64,000 bases of DNA from an uncultured Burkholderiales bacterium (GTDB lineage Bacteria > Pseudomonadota > Gammaproteobacteria > Burkholderiales > Burkholderiaceae_C). Shown here piece by piece: positions 28,791-36,804 of this stretch. The notes under the pieces are model-generated. The model did not search any database and was not told the origin of the DNA. It saw only the letters and a program-made list of their open reading frames with translations. The stretch covers positions 1 through 64,000 of the forward strand of contig CALTTG010000003.1 of assembly GCA_943908475.1 (NCBI GenBank), given 5' to 3'. Numbering within the stretch: position 1 is the stretch's first letter; every line of letters begins with the position of its first letter. The position numbers were made by a program, and so were the translations under genes.

Positions 28791-28918
28791 GGCCAAGCCC
28801 TCCGAGGGGCTTTGTGTGACAGGCGACTGTGCAAAACGTCTCATGCGCGCAAAATCCAGACTCTTGTTTCTGCTGCCATTGTCGATGCTGTGCACAAGCC
28901 TTGCATCGAACCACGCCC

Positions 28919-29344
28919 ATGACCACCACCCAACCGCACCGCCAGACCCTGCTGACCCCGCCCGAGCTGCACCCCGACATGGAGCTGGTCATGCGCGTGA
29001 TGCCCATGCCCAAAGATGCCAACGGCAACGGCGACATCTTCGGCGGCTGGATCATGTCCCACGTGGACTTGGCCGGTTGCGTGATCCCGGCCCGCATCGC
29101 CAAAGGCAAGATCGCCACCATCGCCGTCAATGAGTTCGTGTTCCGCACGGCCGTGTCCATCGGCGATTTGTTGTCGTTCTACGCGCGGGTTGAAAAAGTG
29201 GGCAACAGCTCCATCACCATGCACGTGGAAGTCTGGGCCGAACGCCGCCCAGCCGCCCCCATCGTGGTCAAGGTCACCGAAGCCAAGGTGGTGTACGTCG
29301 CCATCGATCACGAAGGCAAGCCGCGCCCCATCCCCAAGGATTGA
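28919..29344 (+). CDS. Acyl-CoA thioesterase, YciA-type hotdog fold
   Basis: A 141-residue cytosolic hotdog thioesterase that hydrolyses acyl-CoA to free acid and CoA. The family segment NGNGDIFGGWIMSHVDLAG contains the catalytic-region Asp. AVNEFVFRTAVSIGDLLSFYARVEKVGNSS is typical of YciA/acot. The ATG at 28919 is preferred over an upstream frame rich in cysteines. It diverges from the ABC exporter and is followed 45 bases later by a dioxygenase gene. Confidence 0.9.
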   Translation: MTTTQPHRQTLLTPPELHPDMELVMRVMPMPKDANGNGDIFGGWIMSHVDLAGCVIPARIAKGKIATIAVNEFVFRTAVSIGDLLSFYARVEKVGNSSITMHVEVWAERRPAAPIVVKVTEAKVVYVAIDHEGKPRPIPKD

Positions 29345-29389
29345 CGCTCGCCAAAAGAGGGTTGCTCAGTTTGTGCGACCATCGCGGCC

Positions 29390-30130
29390 ATGCAGATCGT
29401 CAACGCCACCACGCCCTCTGAACTGCCAGAGCGCTTGTCCAGCCACGGCTGGGCCCTGATGACCCCCACGCAACTGGCCGACTGGCTGGGAGCGACCGAG
29501 GCCGACCTCCACCGCGTTCACGAGAGCTGGAATCGGCTGGCGGCCGACAACCACCTCAAAGACGGTGGCCGCTACCGAAAGCGACGTCACAGCTGCTTCA
29601 CACTGGATGTCGACGGTGAGGCCCTGACGCAGGTCGAACACCGCGCGCATTGGCAATCGCTGGACTACAACGCGCTGCACGGGGGCATCGAACGCTGGTT
29701 CGAGCCGGTCGAGCCAGCCATTTGCCGTCACCCGGCCTGGCGGGCCCTGCTCACGCAGCTGGGGGTGAGCCTGGCGCAGAACCTGCCCACCGACACCTGG
29801 TACATCGAGGCGCACCAGTTTCGCGTTGACACCGAAGGCGGCATCGGACGCCCCACCCCGGAAGGTGCGCACCGCGATGGCGTCGACTTCGTGGCCGTGC
29901 TGCTGCTGGAGCGCCACGGCATCAAAGGCGGCGAAACACGGGTGTTCGAAGCCGATGGCCCCAACGGGGTGCGCTTCACCTTGAAGGCACCGTGGAGCAT
30001 GCTGGTGCTGGACGACGTGCGCGTGATCCACGAAAGCACCCCCATCCAGCCGCTGGAAGGCTACGGGTGGCGCGACACCCTGGTGCTCACCTTCCGCCGC
30101 AATGGCTTCCAAGGCCCAGCCAACGGCTGA
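29390..30130 (+). CDS. 2OG-Fe(II) dioxygenase family protein (PF10014-like)
   Basis: A 246-residue protein resembling the 2OG-Fe dioxygenase family PF10014. The iron ligands are visible as HRDGVDF (His and Asp) and later VIHESTPI (His). The oxoglutarate-binding arginine is probably in GWRDTLVLTFRRN. RYRKRRHSCFTLD near residue 65 is another family feature. Members include amino-acid hydroxylases and biofilm-associated BsmA, but the substrate here is unknown. It probably shares a transcript with the thioesterase. Confidence 0.82.
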   Translation: MQIVNATTPSELPERLSSHGWALMTPTQLADWLGATEADLHRVHESWNRLAADNHLKDGGRYRKRRHSCFTLDVDGEALTQVEHRAHWQSLDYNALHGGIERWFEPVEPAICRHPAWRALLTQLGVSLAQNLPTDTWYIEAHQFRVDTEGGIGRPTPEGAHRDGVDFVAVLLLERHGIKGGETRVFEADGPNGVRFTLKAPWSMLVLDDVRVIHESTPIQPLEGYGWRDTLVLTFRRNGFQGPANG

Positions 30131-30139
30131 CCCTGTCGT

Positions 30140-31270
30140 TCAATGCACCAATCGGCCTTCGCGGTCGATGGTGACCAAGTCGACGTACTGGCTGCCCTGG
30201 TGCAACTCGGCCGTGTAACGCACCTTCACGTCACCGATTTCCACGCCACTGCCCATGCCCTGCGTGAGGGCCTGATGCAGGCCTTCGCGGTTGAGGCTGT
30301 TGGCCCGCTTCAAGGCCTCGACCAACACCGCTGCCGAAAAGAAGCCCTCGTAGCTGCGGTAGTTCAAGGGCAGCTTGGCCTTGTCCATGGCCGAGCGGAA
30401 GTCCTTGACCAGCGGGCTGATGCCACGGTGCGGATCGGGCGTGATTTGCGTGTAAGGATTGCCCGCCACCATGGCCGGGCCCAGCTTTTTGAACTGGGCA
30501 TACATGTCGGAGATCGAGGTCTGGTAGATCGTGGGACGGGGCCGCGACTGCGCCATCGCCAACTCGCTGATCGAACGCACGAAGCTTTCGCACGAGCTCG
30601 GGTTGCACAAGGCGATCACCGCGTTCGGTTCGGTCTCCAGGATCTTGCTGGCCTCGGCGCGCAAGTCGGTCTGCTTGCGTGGAAAACGCACCGTGCTCAC
30701 CAGGCGGGTGCTGCGGTACTTTTCTCGCAACGATTTGTCGATGTAAGTGAACAAAGGGTTGCCGAACTTGTCGTCCTGCACCAGCACGGCCAAGCGCGAT
30801 GGCACGAAGGAAATGTGGTCCAGCATGGCGCGGACCTCATCGCGGTAGCCCGCTCGCACCGGGAACACATACCGGCTCTCCCGCATCGAGTCGGCCCCCG
30901 TGATGGGTGCGATCAAGGGCAGCTTGTTGGCCTCGGCCACCTTGATCACCGCCTCGGAAGGGTCGGTACCACGAGAACCGAACAGGGCCACCACCGAACC
31001 GTTGGCGGCCAGTTCCTTGGCATTGGCCGTGGCCTTGTCGGCGGCAAAGGCATCGTCTTTGCTCAGCAGGCGAATGGGTCGGCCCTTGACCCCGCCCTTG
31101 CGGTTGACCAGGTCGAAATACGCCTGCGCCCCCGCATTGAAATCTTTCATCTGTTTGCCAGCCACCGACGAGAAGTCGGCCGTCTGGCCAATCAAGATGT
31201 CTTCAGCCGCCTGGGCGGTGCTGGCCAGCAAGGCCAGCGTCACAACAATGGAACGCGAAATGAGGGACAT
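30140..31270 (-). CDS. Periplasmic binding protein, branched-chain amino acid (Leu/Ile/Val) type
   Basis: A 376-residue periplasmic protein of the type I solute-binding fold. The signal peptide is MSLISRSIVVTLALLASTAQ. ILIGQTADFSSVAGKQMKDF is the usual opening strand, and ALFGSRGTDPSEAVIKVAE and PLIAPITGADSMRES line the ligand cleft. No livHMGF genes accompany it. It lies 15 bases after a TauE-type permease gene on the same strand, so the two are probably one unit. The ligand is unknown; orphan binding proteins of this kind often sense or bind aromatic or carboxylic acids. Confidence 0.85.
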   Translation of the reverse strand: MSLISRSIVVTLALLASTAQAAEDILIGQTADFSSVAGKQMKDFNAGAQAYFDLVNRKGGVKGRPIRLLSKDDAFAADKATANAKELAANGSVVALFGSRGTDPSEAVIKVAEANKLPLIAPITGADSMRESRYVFPVRAGYRDEVRAMLDHISFVPSRLAVLVQDDKFGNPLFTYIDKSLREKYRSTRLVSTVRFPRKQTDLRAEASKILETEPNAVIALCNPSSCESFVRSISELAMAQSRPRPTIYQTSISDMYAQFKKLGPAMVAGNPYTQITPDPHRGISPLVKDFRSAMDKAKLPLNYRSYEGFFSAAVLVEALKRANSLNREGLHQALTQGMGSGVEIGDVKVRYTAELHQGSQYVDLVTIDREGRLVH

Positions 31271-31285
31271 GGACTGCTGCTGGCA

Positions 31286-32077
31286 TCATGACCACAGCAG
31301 CCTCCCCGCCGAGATCATCAACGCAAAAATCAGGATTTGACGCAGTGTCTTCGTGGGCAGCTTGGTGGACCACCGAACACCCAGTGGCGCCGCTGCGGTC
31401 CCGGCCAAGATCAACACCACCATGCCCATGGCGGAGATCGGCCCGGCCTCTGTGGCCGAATCGGGATGCCGGAACAGCACCAGTGAGGAGAGATAGCCCA
31501 GCACCGACAAGGCGCCCACCGTCAGCCCGGTGAGGTTGGCGGTGGCTATCGCATCACGAAAACGAGAGCCTGCACCATACACGAAGTAGGCAATCGTGTA
31601 GGTGCCGCCCCCCACCCCGATCAAGGTGGATACCCCCCCGATCAGGCCCCCGAACGAGGCGTCCATGACCGGGCGCTGTTGCGTCTTGCGGACGACCGAC
31701 TCGGCCATGGGCCAGAGCATCACGCCGGCCAGGCACAACTGCAACACCGCCACGATTTCTTTGTTGACGATGTGCTTGAGCTCGCTGGCGGCCACCGAGA
31801 TGACCGGGGTGATCAACACCGCCCCCAACAAGAACCACCGAGAGCCATGCAACAGGGCCCGGCGCTCTTCAGGCGAACGCATGCGAATTTGCTTGCTGGC
31901 CGCGCCGATCGAGTTGAAGAGCACCGCGAACCACGACACGACAATCGCCGTGTGCAGCGCCGAGGGCCCGTACATCCAGGTCAGGGCGGGCACCACCACG
32001 ATGCCCCCCGCCAAACCCACCAATCCGGCAATCACTCCGGACACTGCCCCCACCAAGGCCAGCAACAACAGATCCAT
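31286..32077 (-). CDS. TauE/SafE-family sulfite or organic-anion permease
   Basis: A 263-residue inner-membrane protein with about eight helices. The family repeat is visible twice: GVIAGLVGLAGGIVVVPAL near the N-terminus and GGLIGGVSTLIGVGGGTYTI in the middle. Members export or import sulfite, sulfoacetate and related anions. The start MDLLLLALVGAVSG at 32075-32077 has a GGGAGA ribosome site. It is followed by the binding-protein gene. Confidence 0.88.
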   Translation of the reverse strand: MDLLLLALVGAVSGVIAGLVGLAGGIVVVPALTWMYGPSALHTAIVVSWFAVLFNSIGAASKQIRMRSPEERRALLHGSRWFLLGAVLITPVISVAASELKHIVNKEIVAVLQLCLAGVMLWPMAESVVRKTQQRPVMDASFGGLIGGVSTLIGVGGGTYTIAYFVYGAGSRFRDAIATANLTGLTVGALSVLGYLSSLVLFRHPDSATEAGPISAMGMVVLILAGTAAAPLGVRWSTKLPTKTLRQILIFALMISAGRLLWS

Positions 32078-32260
32078 GCGTTCTCCCAAACGTCGTGTTG
32101 GCGGGTGGTCTGGATCTGGCCGGTCCGACACCCGCACCCCCTTCATTCATGGGGGTCATCTTAGGCAGCACTTGGGAAATTTGTAAGCATCGCGAAGCGC
32201 CCAAGCGTAACCAAAGGTTGCAGCGCGATGTATTACGGACACGCTCGTCTTCCTGGGGGT

Positions 32261-33031
32261 TCACAGCCCTTCGAAATTGGGCTTGCGCTTGGCCATGAAG
32301 GCGTCGATGGCCTCCTTGCAGGCGGGTGCTCGCAACATGCGGCCGAACTGGGCGAACTCTTCGTCCATCACCCCTTTGAGGCCCTCTTGAGACCGCTTCA
32401 TCAGCGCCTTGGTGGCCATCAGGGCACTCTGCGGCTTGAGGGCCAGCTTGGCGGCTTGGGCCTGCGCCACGTTGTTGACCTCCTGCGGCGGCACGATGCG
32501 ATTGACCAGACCGTACTCCTGGGCTTCCTCAGCGTAAAAAGCCTCACCCAGCAGCAACTTCTCTGCAGCGCGCTGGTAACCCATCAGCGCCGGCAACATC
32601 ACACTGGATCCCGCCTCTGGGCACAAGCCCAGGTTGACGAAGGGCAGGCTGAACGCCGCGTTGTCACCCGCGTAGACCAGGTCGCAATGCAAAAGCAAAG
32701 TGGTGCCAATGCCCACGGCGGGCCCGGCCACGGCAGCAATCACGGGCTTGGGGAAGGTGCGCAGCACCTCCAGGAAACGGTGCACGGGGGCCGGCACCGG
32801 GCCGCCCACCTCGGGCGGGTGGTCGCGGAAGTCCTGCAGGTCATTGCCTGCGGTGAACACCTGCGCATGGCCTTGCACCACCACCACACGCACATCGCTG
32901 GCCATTGCTGCGTCTGCCAGCACATCGGCCAAGGTGGCGTACATGGCGGCCGTCAGTGCGTTTTTTTTGTCCAAGCGGTTGAAGGTGAGGGTCAGCACAC
33001 CGGCTTCGCGGTGCTGGAGGATGTCACTCAT
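32261..33031 (-). CDS. Crotonase-superfamily protein (enoyl-CoA hydratase/isomerase-like)
   Basis: A 256-residue crotonase. NRLDKKNALT, the oxyanion-hole segment AQVFTAGNDLQDF and VAGPAVGIGTTLLLHCD are clear. As in the other crotonase of this window, the two hydratase glutamates appear replaced (Thr111 and Phe131), while a glutamate is present in LCPEAGSS (Glu139), the position typical of enoyl-CoA isomerases. The ATG at 33029-33031 fits the family; a slightly longer TTG form is possible. Ribosome site weak. It is monocistronic, with a hairpin terminator upstream. Confidence 0.86.
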   Translation of the reverse strand: MSDILQHREAGVLTLTFNRLDKKNALTAAMYATLADVLADAAMASDVRVVVVQGHAQVFTAGNDLQDFRDHPPEVGGPVPAPVHRFLEVLRTFPKPVIAAVAGPAVGIGTTLLLHCDLVYAGDNAAFSLPFVNLGLCPEAGSSVMLPALMGYQRAAEKLLLGEAFYAEEAQEYGLVNRIVPPQEVNNVAQAQAAKLALKPQSALMATKALMKRSQEGLKGVMDEEFAQFGRMLRAPACKEAIDAFMAKRKPNFEGL

Positions 33032-33069
33032 GGGGGGCTTTCGCAAACACGGAGCCCGAATTAAACCGC

Positions 33070-33117
33070 AAGGGGCGACGCCCCGTCACGCTTGCGCGTG
33101 GGTGGCGTCGCCCCTTT
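33070..33117. terminator. Long-stem terminator-like hairpin
   Basis: AAGGGGCGACGCC (33070-33082) pairs perfectly with GGCGTCGCCCCTT (33104-33116). The loop contains a second small hairpin (CACGC / GCGTG). The T tract is short. It lies between the stop of the esterase-like gene at 33137 and the start of the crotonase gene, and would end the former. Confidence 0.6.
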
Positions 33118-33136
33118 CAGGACACGCTGTGCGTGC

Positions 33137-34477
33137 TCAGAGCCCCACAAGTGCGTAGAACATGTTGAAGAAACTCGAAAAGAGGCCGATGCCTTGCGAG
33201 TTCTGCACCGTGCGGTTTTGCTCCACCACGCGCATCAGGGGCTTGCTGGGGTCCAGCAGGTTGTCGGTGAAGACGCCGATGTCCTTGACGTTGGCCTCCT
33301 TGATGCCCGTGCCGCTGAAGGTGGCCGTGGTCAGGGTGTGTGATTTCAGGAAGTCACGGCCATACGGTGCGTAATAGCCAATGTTGCTGTAAGGGTCCAT
33401 GGCTGCCAGCCACTTCTTGACCTCAGGCTGCCATTTCGCCAGCAACAGGGCATCGCGCTTGCTGCCCGCCGATGCCGCCGCGATCTCCGGGTAGAACTTG
33501 GTGTACGAGAACGAGGAATAGACCGCATCGGCCTGGAACGTCGCATAGCCAAAACGGTCTTGCGGGAAGACGCGGGCCAGCCCGGTGGTGAGGCTGCCCA
33601 GGTTCTCGATGGTGCCCGCCGTCGGGAAGGTGGCGATCATGCGGTTGGCCAGGCCCTCGTCGCCTTCGATGCCCCACACATCACGGATTTTGTTGTGCAA
33701 GTGAATCGACGGCGACTGCTCGGGCGTGTCGGTGCGGTTGACCTGGAAGATGGGGCCGGAATCGGCCAGCATGGCCGACTGCTTGGGCTGAGTGGCCAGG
33801 CGGATCAGGCCGTACATCGACGAGGCACCGGCACCACCTGCCGAGAAGCCCGTCACCAACAGTTTGTCGGGCTTGGCCATGTGCTTGCCCATCCAATTGG
33901 CAATGGCCTGGCCGTTCATGAAGCCCTTGTGGCGGTAGGTGATCGCCTTGGTCGGGTCGGCGTCGCCATACACATTGGACTTGTTGCCCGAGTGGACATC
34001 GCCGGTGCAGTAGGGCGCGTAGATGATGTTCCACGATTGCGTCTGCACCTTTTGCAAGGGGTGGTTGCGCGAGGTGAAGGGCGTGACCCAGCCGTACAAG
34101 GCCAGACCACCGCCAGTCATGTAGTTTTCCTTGATGCCGTTGTAGTTCGTGGCCCCGAGCACCCCGTCCTTTTGCTGACAGGCATTCTGTTCCCAGCAGG
34201 CGCCGCCACCCTCGAACATCACCACGGTCTTGTTCTTGTTGGCCGCATTCGTCGAGCGGTTCACGAAAATGCGGTAAGGCGAGCCGTTGCCGCACGAGGC
34301 CCCCGACGACGCGGGCATCTCGATCATCTCCCACTTGTTGAACAGGGTGGGCGCAGCGCCCACATTGCCCGAGGTCTGGGGCACCCAGGGTTGGGCGGCC
34401 GCCTGCGCAGACAGGGCGCTGGCGAGCGCCACAGCGCCGAACGACAAACGCCAGAAGGTGGTGGAGGTGCGGGCCAT
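33137..34477 (-). CDS. Secreted pectinacetylesterase-family (Notum-like) hydrolase
   Basis: A 446-residue exported serine hydrolase. The signal peptide ends near AQAAAQ (about residue 29). The oxyanion-type motif EGGGACW is at 89-95 and the nucleophile Ser212 is in TGFSAGGAGAS. ADSGPIFQVN and IATFPTAGTIENL follow. The arrangement matches family PF03283 (plant pectin acetylesterases and animal Notum). Bacterial members probably deacetylate polysaccharides or other esters; the substrate here is unknown. A GGAG site precedes the ATG. Confidence 0.85.
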   Translation of the reverse strand: MARTSTTFWRLSFGAVALASALSAQAAAQPWVPQTSGNVGAAPTLFNKWEMIEMPASSGASCGNGSPYRIFVNRSTNAANKNKTVVMFEGGGACWEQNACQQKDGVLGATNYNGIKENYMTGGGLALYGWVTPFTSRNHPLQKVQTQSWNIIYAPYCTGDVHSGNKSNVYGDADPTKAITYRHKGFMNGQAIANWMGKHMAKPDKLLVTGFSAGGAGASSMYGLIRLATQPKQSAMLADSGPIFQVNRTDTPEQSPSIHLHNKIRDVWGIEGDEGLANRMIATFPTAGTIENLGSLTTGLARVFPQDRFGYATFQADAVYSSFSYTKFYPEIAAASAGSKRDALLLAKWQPEVKKWLAAMDPYSNIGYYAPYGRDFLKSHTLTTATFSGTGIKEANVKDIGVFTDNLLDPSKPLMRVVEQNRTVQNSQGIGLFSSFFNMFYALVGL

Positions 34478-34616
34478 GGGGATGTCTCCTCGAAACGGGG
34501 CATGTGAAATTCTTGACCCTCAAATTGTTCAAGAACAGGCACCGCCCTTCATCGGGGTTATCCACCGCCCGGCGCTGTCACATCGCGCCATCCCTCGGTG
34601 CATCACCACCCTGAAA

Positions 34617-35468
34617 TCAGGGGGACTCGCCCAGCCAGCCCAGGGTTTTCCGCCACAGCGATTCGTCGGGCGACGGCTGAAACACCCCAAAGTGCCCCAG
34701 GCGACGACGCCCCCAGTCGGCCGCCCGCACCTCGACCACATCGACCGAAGCGTTCGGGTAGAGGTCATACAGGCGCCGAATGCCTTCTGGGCCCACCAAC
34801 TCATCGTCTGGCATGAGCAACACCGTCATGGGTCGACGCACCTCGGCATACCGCGCCAGCACGCCTTCGCCCTCGCGCCCCAGGTAATCTGGGCTGAGGC
34901 ACCAACGGCGCCATTGCCACATCGCCTCGGCAGGCAGGTCCCCCACCACGCCCAAGCGTTTGCCCGGGAAATGGCCCCACAAGGGTGTGAGCACCGGCAC
35001 CAGCAGCCACCACAGGATCGGTGCCCGGGCGCGGGTGGCCGGCGCGTTCCAGCGCCAGTGCCCGTTGCCACTGGCCACGGTCAGCACACGATCGAACACC
35101 TCGGTGTGCGCGCCCAGCCAACCAAACAGTTGCCCGCCCAAGCTGTGGCCGATGTAGCCGAGGGGCCGATCAGGGCACTGCCGCTGAAGGGCTTGCACGG
35201 CCGCCGGCAAGTCGCGCTCGGCCCAATCGGTGATGGAGGCCTTGAAACCCCGCAGAGAGGCCGGTGCGGAATCACCCACCCCACGCAGGTCCCAGGTGAG
35301 CACCCCCACGCCCTGCTGGGCCAGCCAGCTCGCGTAGGCTTGATAAAAACGCTGAGGCACCCCCATGGCACTGCCCAACAGCACACCTCGCTTGCAGGGG
35401 CCGACAGGCGCATGCCAGCGCGCCTGCAAAGGCACGCCATCGGCGGCGTGGAGGGTCAGGGTCTGCAT
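34617..35468 (-). CDS. Alpha/beta-fold hydrolase
   Basis: A 283-residue protein with an alpha/beta-hydrolase pattern: TWDLRGVGDSAP, the nucleophile elbow YIGHSLGGQLFGWLGA, a late Asp in LLMPDDELVGPEGI, and His in RRLGHFGVF. A hydrophobic segment ARAPILWWLLVPVLTPLWG suggests membrane contact. The ATG at 35466-35468 has a GGAG site eight bases upstream. No substrate can be given. It lies downstream of the thiolase gene but a terminator separates them. Confidence 0.8.
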   Translation of the reverse strand: MQTLTLHAADGVPLQARWHAPVGPCKRGVLLGSAMGVPQRFYQAYASWLAQQGVGVLTWDLRGVGDSAPASLRGFKASITDWAERDLPAAVQALQRQCPDRPLGYIGHSLGGQLFGWLGAHTEVFDRVLTVASGNGHWRWNAPATRARAPILWWLLVPVLTPLWGHFPGKRLGVVGDLPAEAMWQWRRWCLSPDYLGREGEGVLARYAEVRRPMTVLLMPDDELVGPEGIRRLYDLYPNASVDVVEVRAADWGRRRLGHFGVFQPSPDESLWRKTLGWLGESP

Positions 35469-35485
35469 GAACGAACTCCGGGCAA

Positions 35486-35515
35486 GAAAAAGGCCCGCTC
35501 CTTTCGGAGCGAGCC
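35486..35515 (-). terminator. Terminator of the fad operon (minus strand)
   Basis: On the minus strand, GGCTCGCTCC, a four-base loop, then GGAGCGGGCC and six T residues. It closes the beta-oxidation transcript about 60 bases after the thiolase stop. Confidence 0.85.
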
Positions 35516-35572
35516 CATCAGCGGGGATGACGACCGAGGCACCGGTCAAAGCACCTCATGTCCCCAGGCGCA

Positions 35573-36787
35573 TCACAGACGCTCGATGATGCCAGCGGCA
35601 CCTTGGCCCGTGCCGATGCACATGGTCACCATGCCGTACTTGCCGCCCGTGCGGTGCAGGCCGTGAACCACGGTCGCAGCGCGGATGGCACCGGTGGCGC
35701 CCAGCGGGTGGCCCAAGGCGATGGCACCGCCCATGGGGTTGACCTTGGCGCGGTCGAGCACGTGGCCCTTGGCGTCCAGGTCCTTCAGCACGGCCAGCGA
35801 TTGCGCGGCGAAGGCTTCGTTCAGCTCGATCCAGTCCAGATCGGCGGCGGTGATGCCGGCCTTCTTCAGGGCCAGGGGGATGGCTTCGATCGGGCCGATG
35901 CCCATGATTTCAGGCGGCACGCCCTTGACGGCGAAGCTCACGAAGCGAGCCAGCGGCTTCAGACCGTACTTCTCGCAGGCTTCCTTGGAGGCCAGGATCA
36001 GGCAGCCAGCGCCGTCCGACGTTTGCGAGCTGTTGCCGGCCGTGACCGAGCCCTTGGCGGCGAACACAGGACGCAGCTTGGCCAGACCTTCCAGGCTGGT
36101 GTCAGGACGAGCGCCTTCGTCTTGCGTGACGACCTTCTTGGTGATGGTCACTTCGCCCGTTTCCAGGTTGGGTGTGCGCACTTCCACTTCGATGGGGGTG
36201 GTCTCGGCCTTGAAGAAGCCCGCTTGCTGCGCAGCGATCGCACGGCGGTGCGATTCCACGGCAAACGCGTCTTGCTCTTCGCGGCTGATGCCCCACTGCT
36301 CGGCCACCTTCTCGGCGGTCATGCCCATGCCGTAGGCGATGCCCACGTTTTCGTCGAGGTTGACGATGGCAGGGTTGAACGAAGGCTTGTTGCCGCCCAT
36401 GGGGACCATGGACATCGATTCCACACCACCGGCGATCATCACGTCGGCTTCGCCCACGCGGATGCGGTCAGCGGCCATGGACACGGCGGTGATGCCAGCC
36501 GCGCAGAAGCGGTTGACGGTGGCGCCGGCCACGGTCTTGGGCAGGCCCGACAGCAGGGCTGCGATCTTGGCCACGTTCATGCCTTGCTCGGCCTCGGGCA
36601 TCGCGCAGCCAATGATGGCGTCTTCGATGGCCGCGGGGTCCAGCGTGGGCACTTGCGACAGGGCGTTCTTGATGGCAGCCACCAGGAGGTCGTCCGGGCG
36701 GGTGTTCTTGAACACGCCACGGCCAGACTTGCCGATCGGGGTGCGGGTGGCGGCGACGATGTAAGCGTCTTTCAACAGGTCAGTCAT
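35573..36787 (-). CDS. fadA: Acetyl-CoA acyltransferase (3-ketoacyl-CoA thiolase)
   Basis: A 404-residue thiolase that cleaves 3-ketoacyl-CoA to acetyl-CoA and a shortened acyl-CoA in beta-oxidation. The nucleophilic cysteine is in NRFCAAGITAV, the catalytic His in GHPLGATGA and the second cysteine in MCIGTGQGAA. The N-terminus AYIVAATRTPIGKSGRG is standard. It follows the FadB-like gene by 17 bases, as the second partner of that complex. The symbol is assigned by role; a paralogue such as fadI or pcaF is less likely from context. Confidence 0.93.
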   Translation of the reverse strand: MTDLLKDAYIVAATRTPIGKSGRGVFKNTRPDDLLVAAIKNALSQVPTLDPAAIEDAIIGCAMPEAEQGMNVAKIAALLSGLPKTVAGATVNRFCAAGITAVSMAADRIRVGEADVMIAGGVESMSMVPMGGNKPSFNPAIVNLDENVGIAYGMGMTAEKVAEQWGISREEQDAFAVESHRRAIAAQQAGFFKAETTPIEVEVRTPNLETGEVTITKKVVTQDEGARPDTSLEGLAKLRPVFAAKGSVTAGNSSQTSDGAGCLILASKEACEKYGLKPLARFVSFAVKGVPPEIMGIGPIEAIPLALKKAGITAADLDWIELNEAFAAQSLAVLKDLDAKGHVLDRAKVNPMGGAIALGHPLGATGAIRAATVVHGLHRTGGKYGMVTMCIGTGQGAAGIIERL

Positions 36788-36804
36788 TTCAATGCTCCGA
36801 TCGA

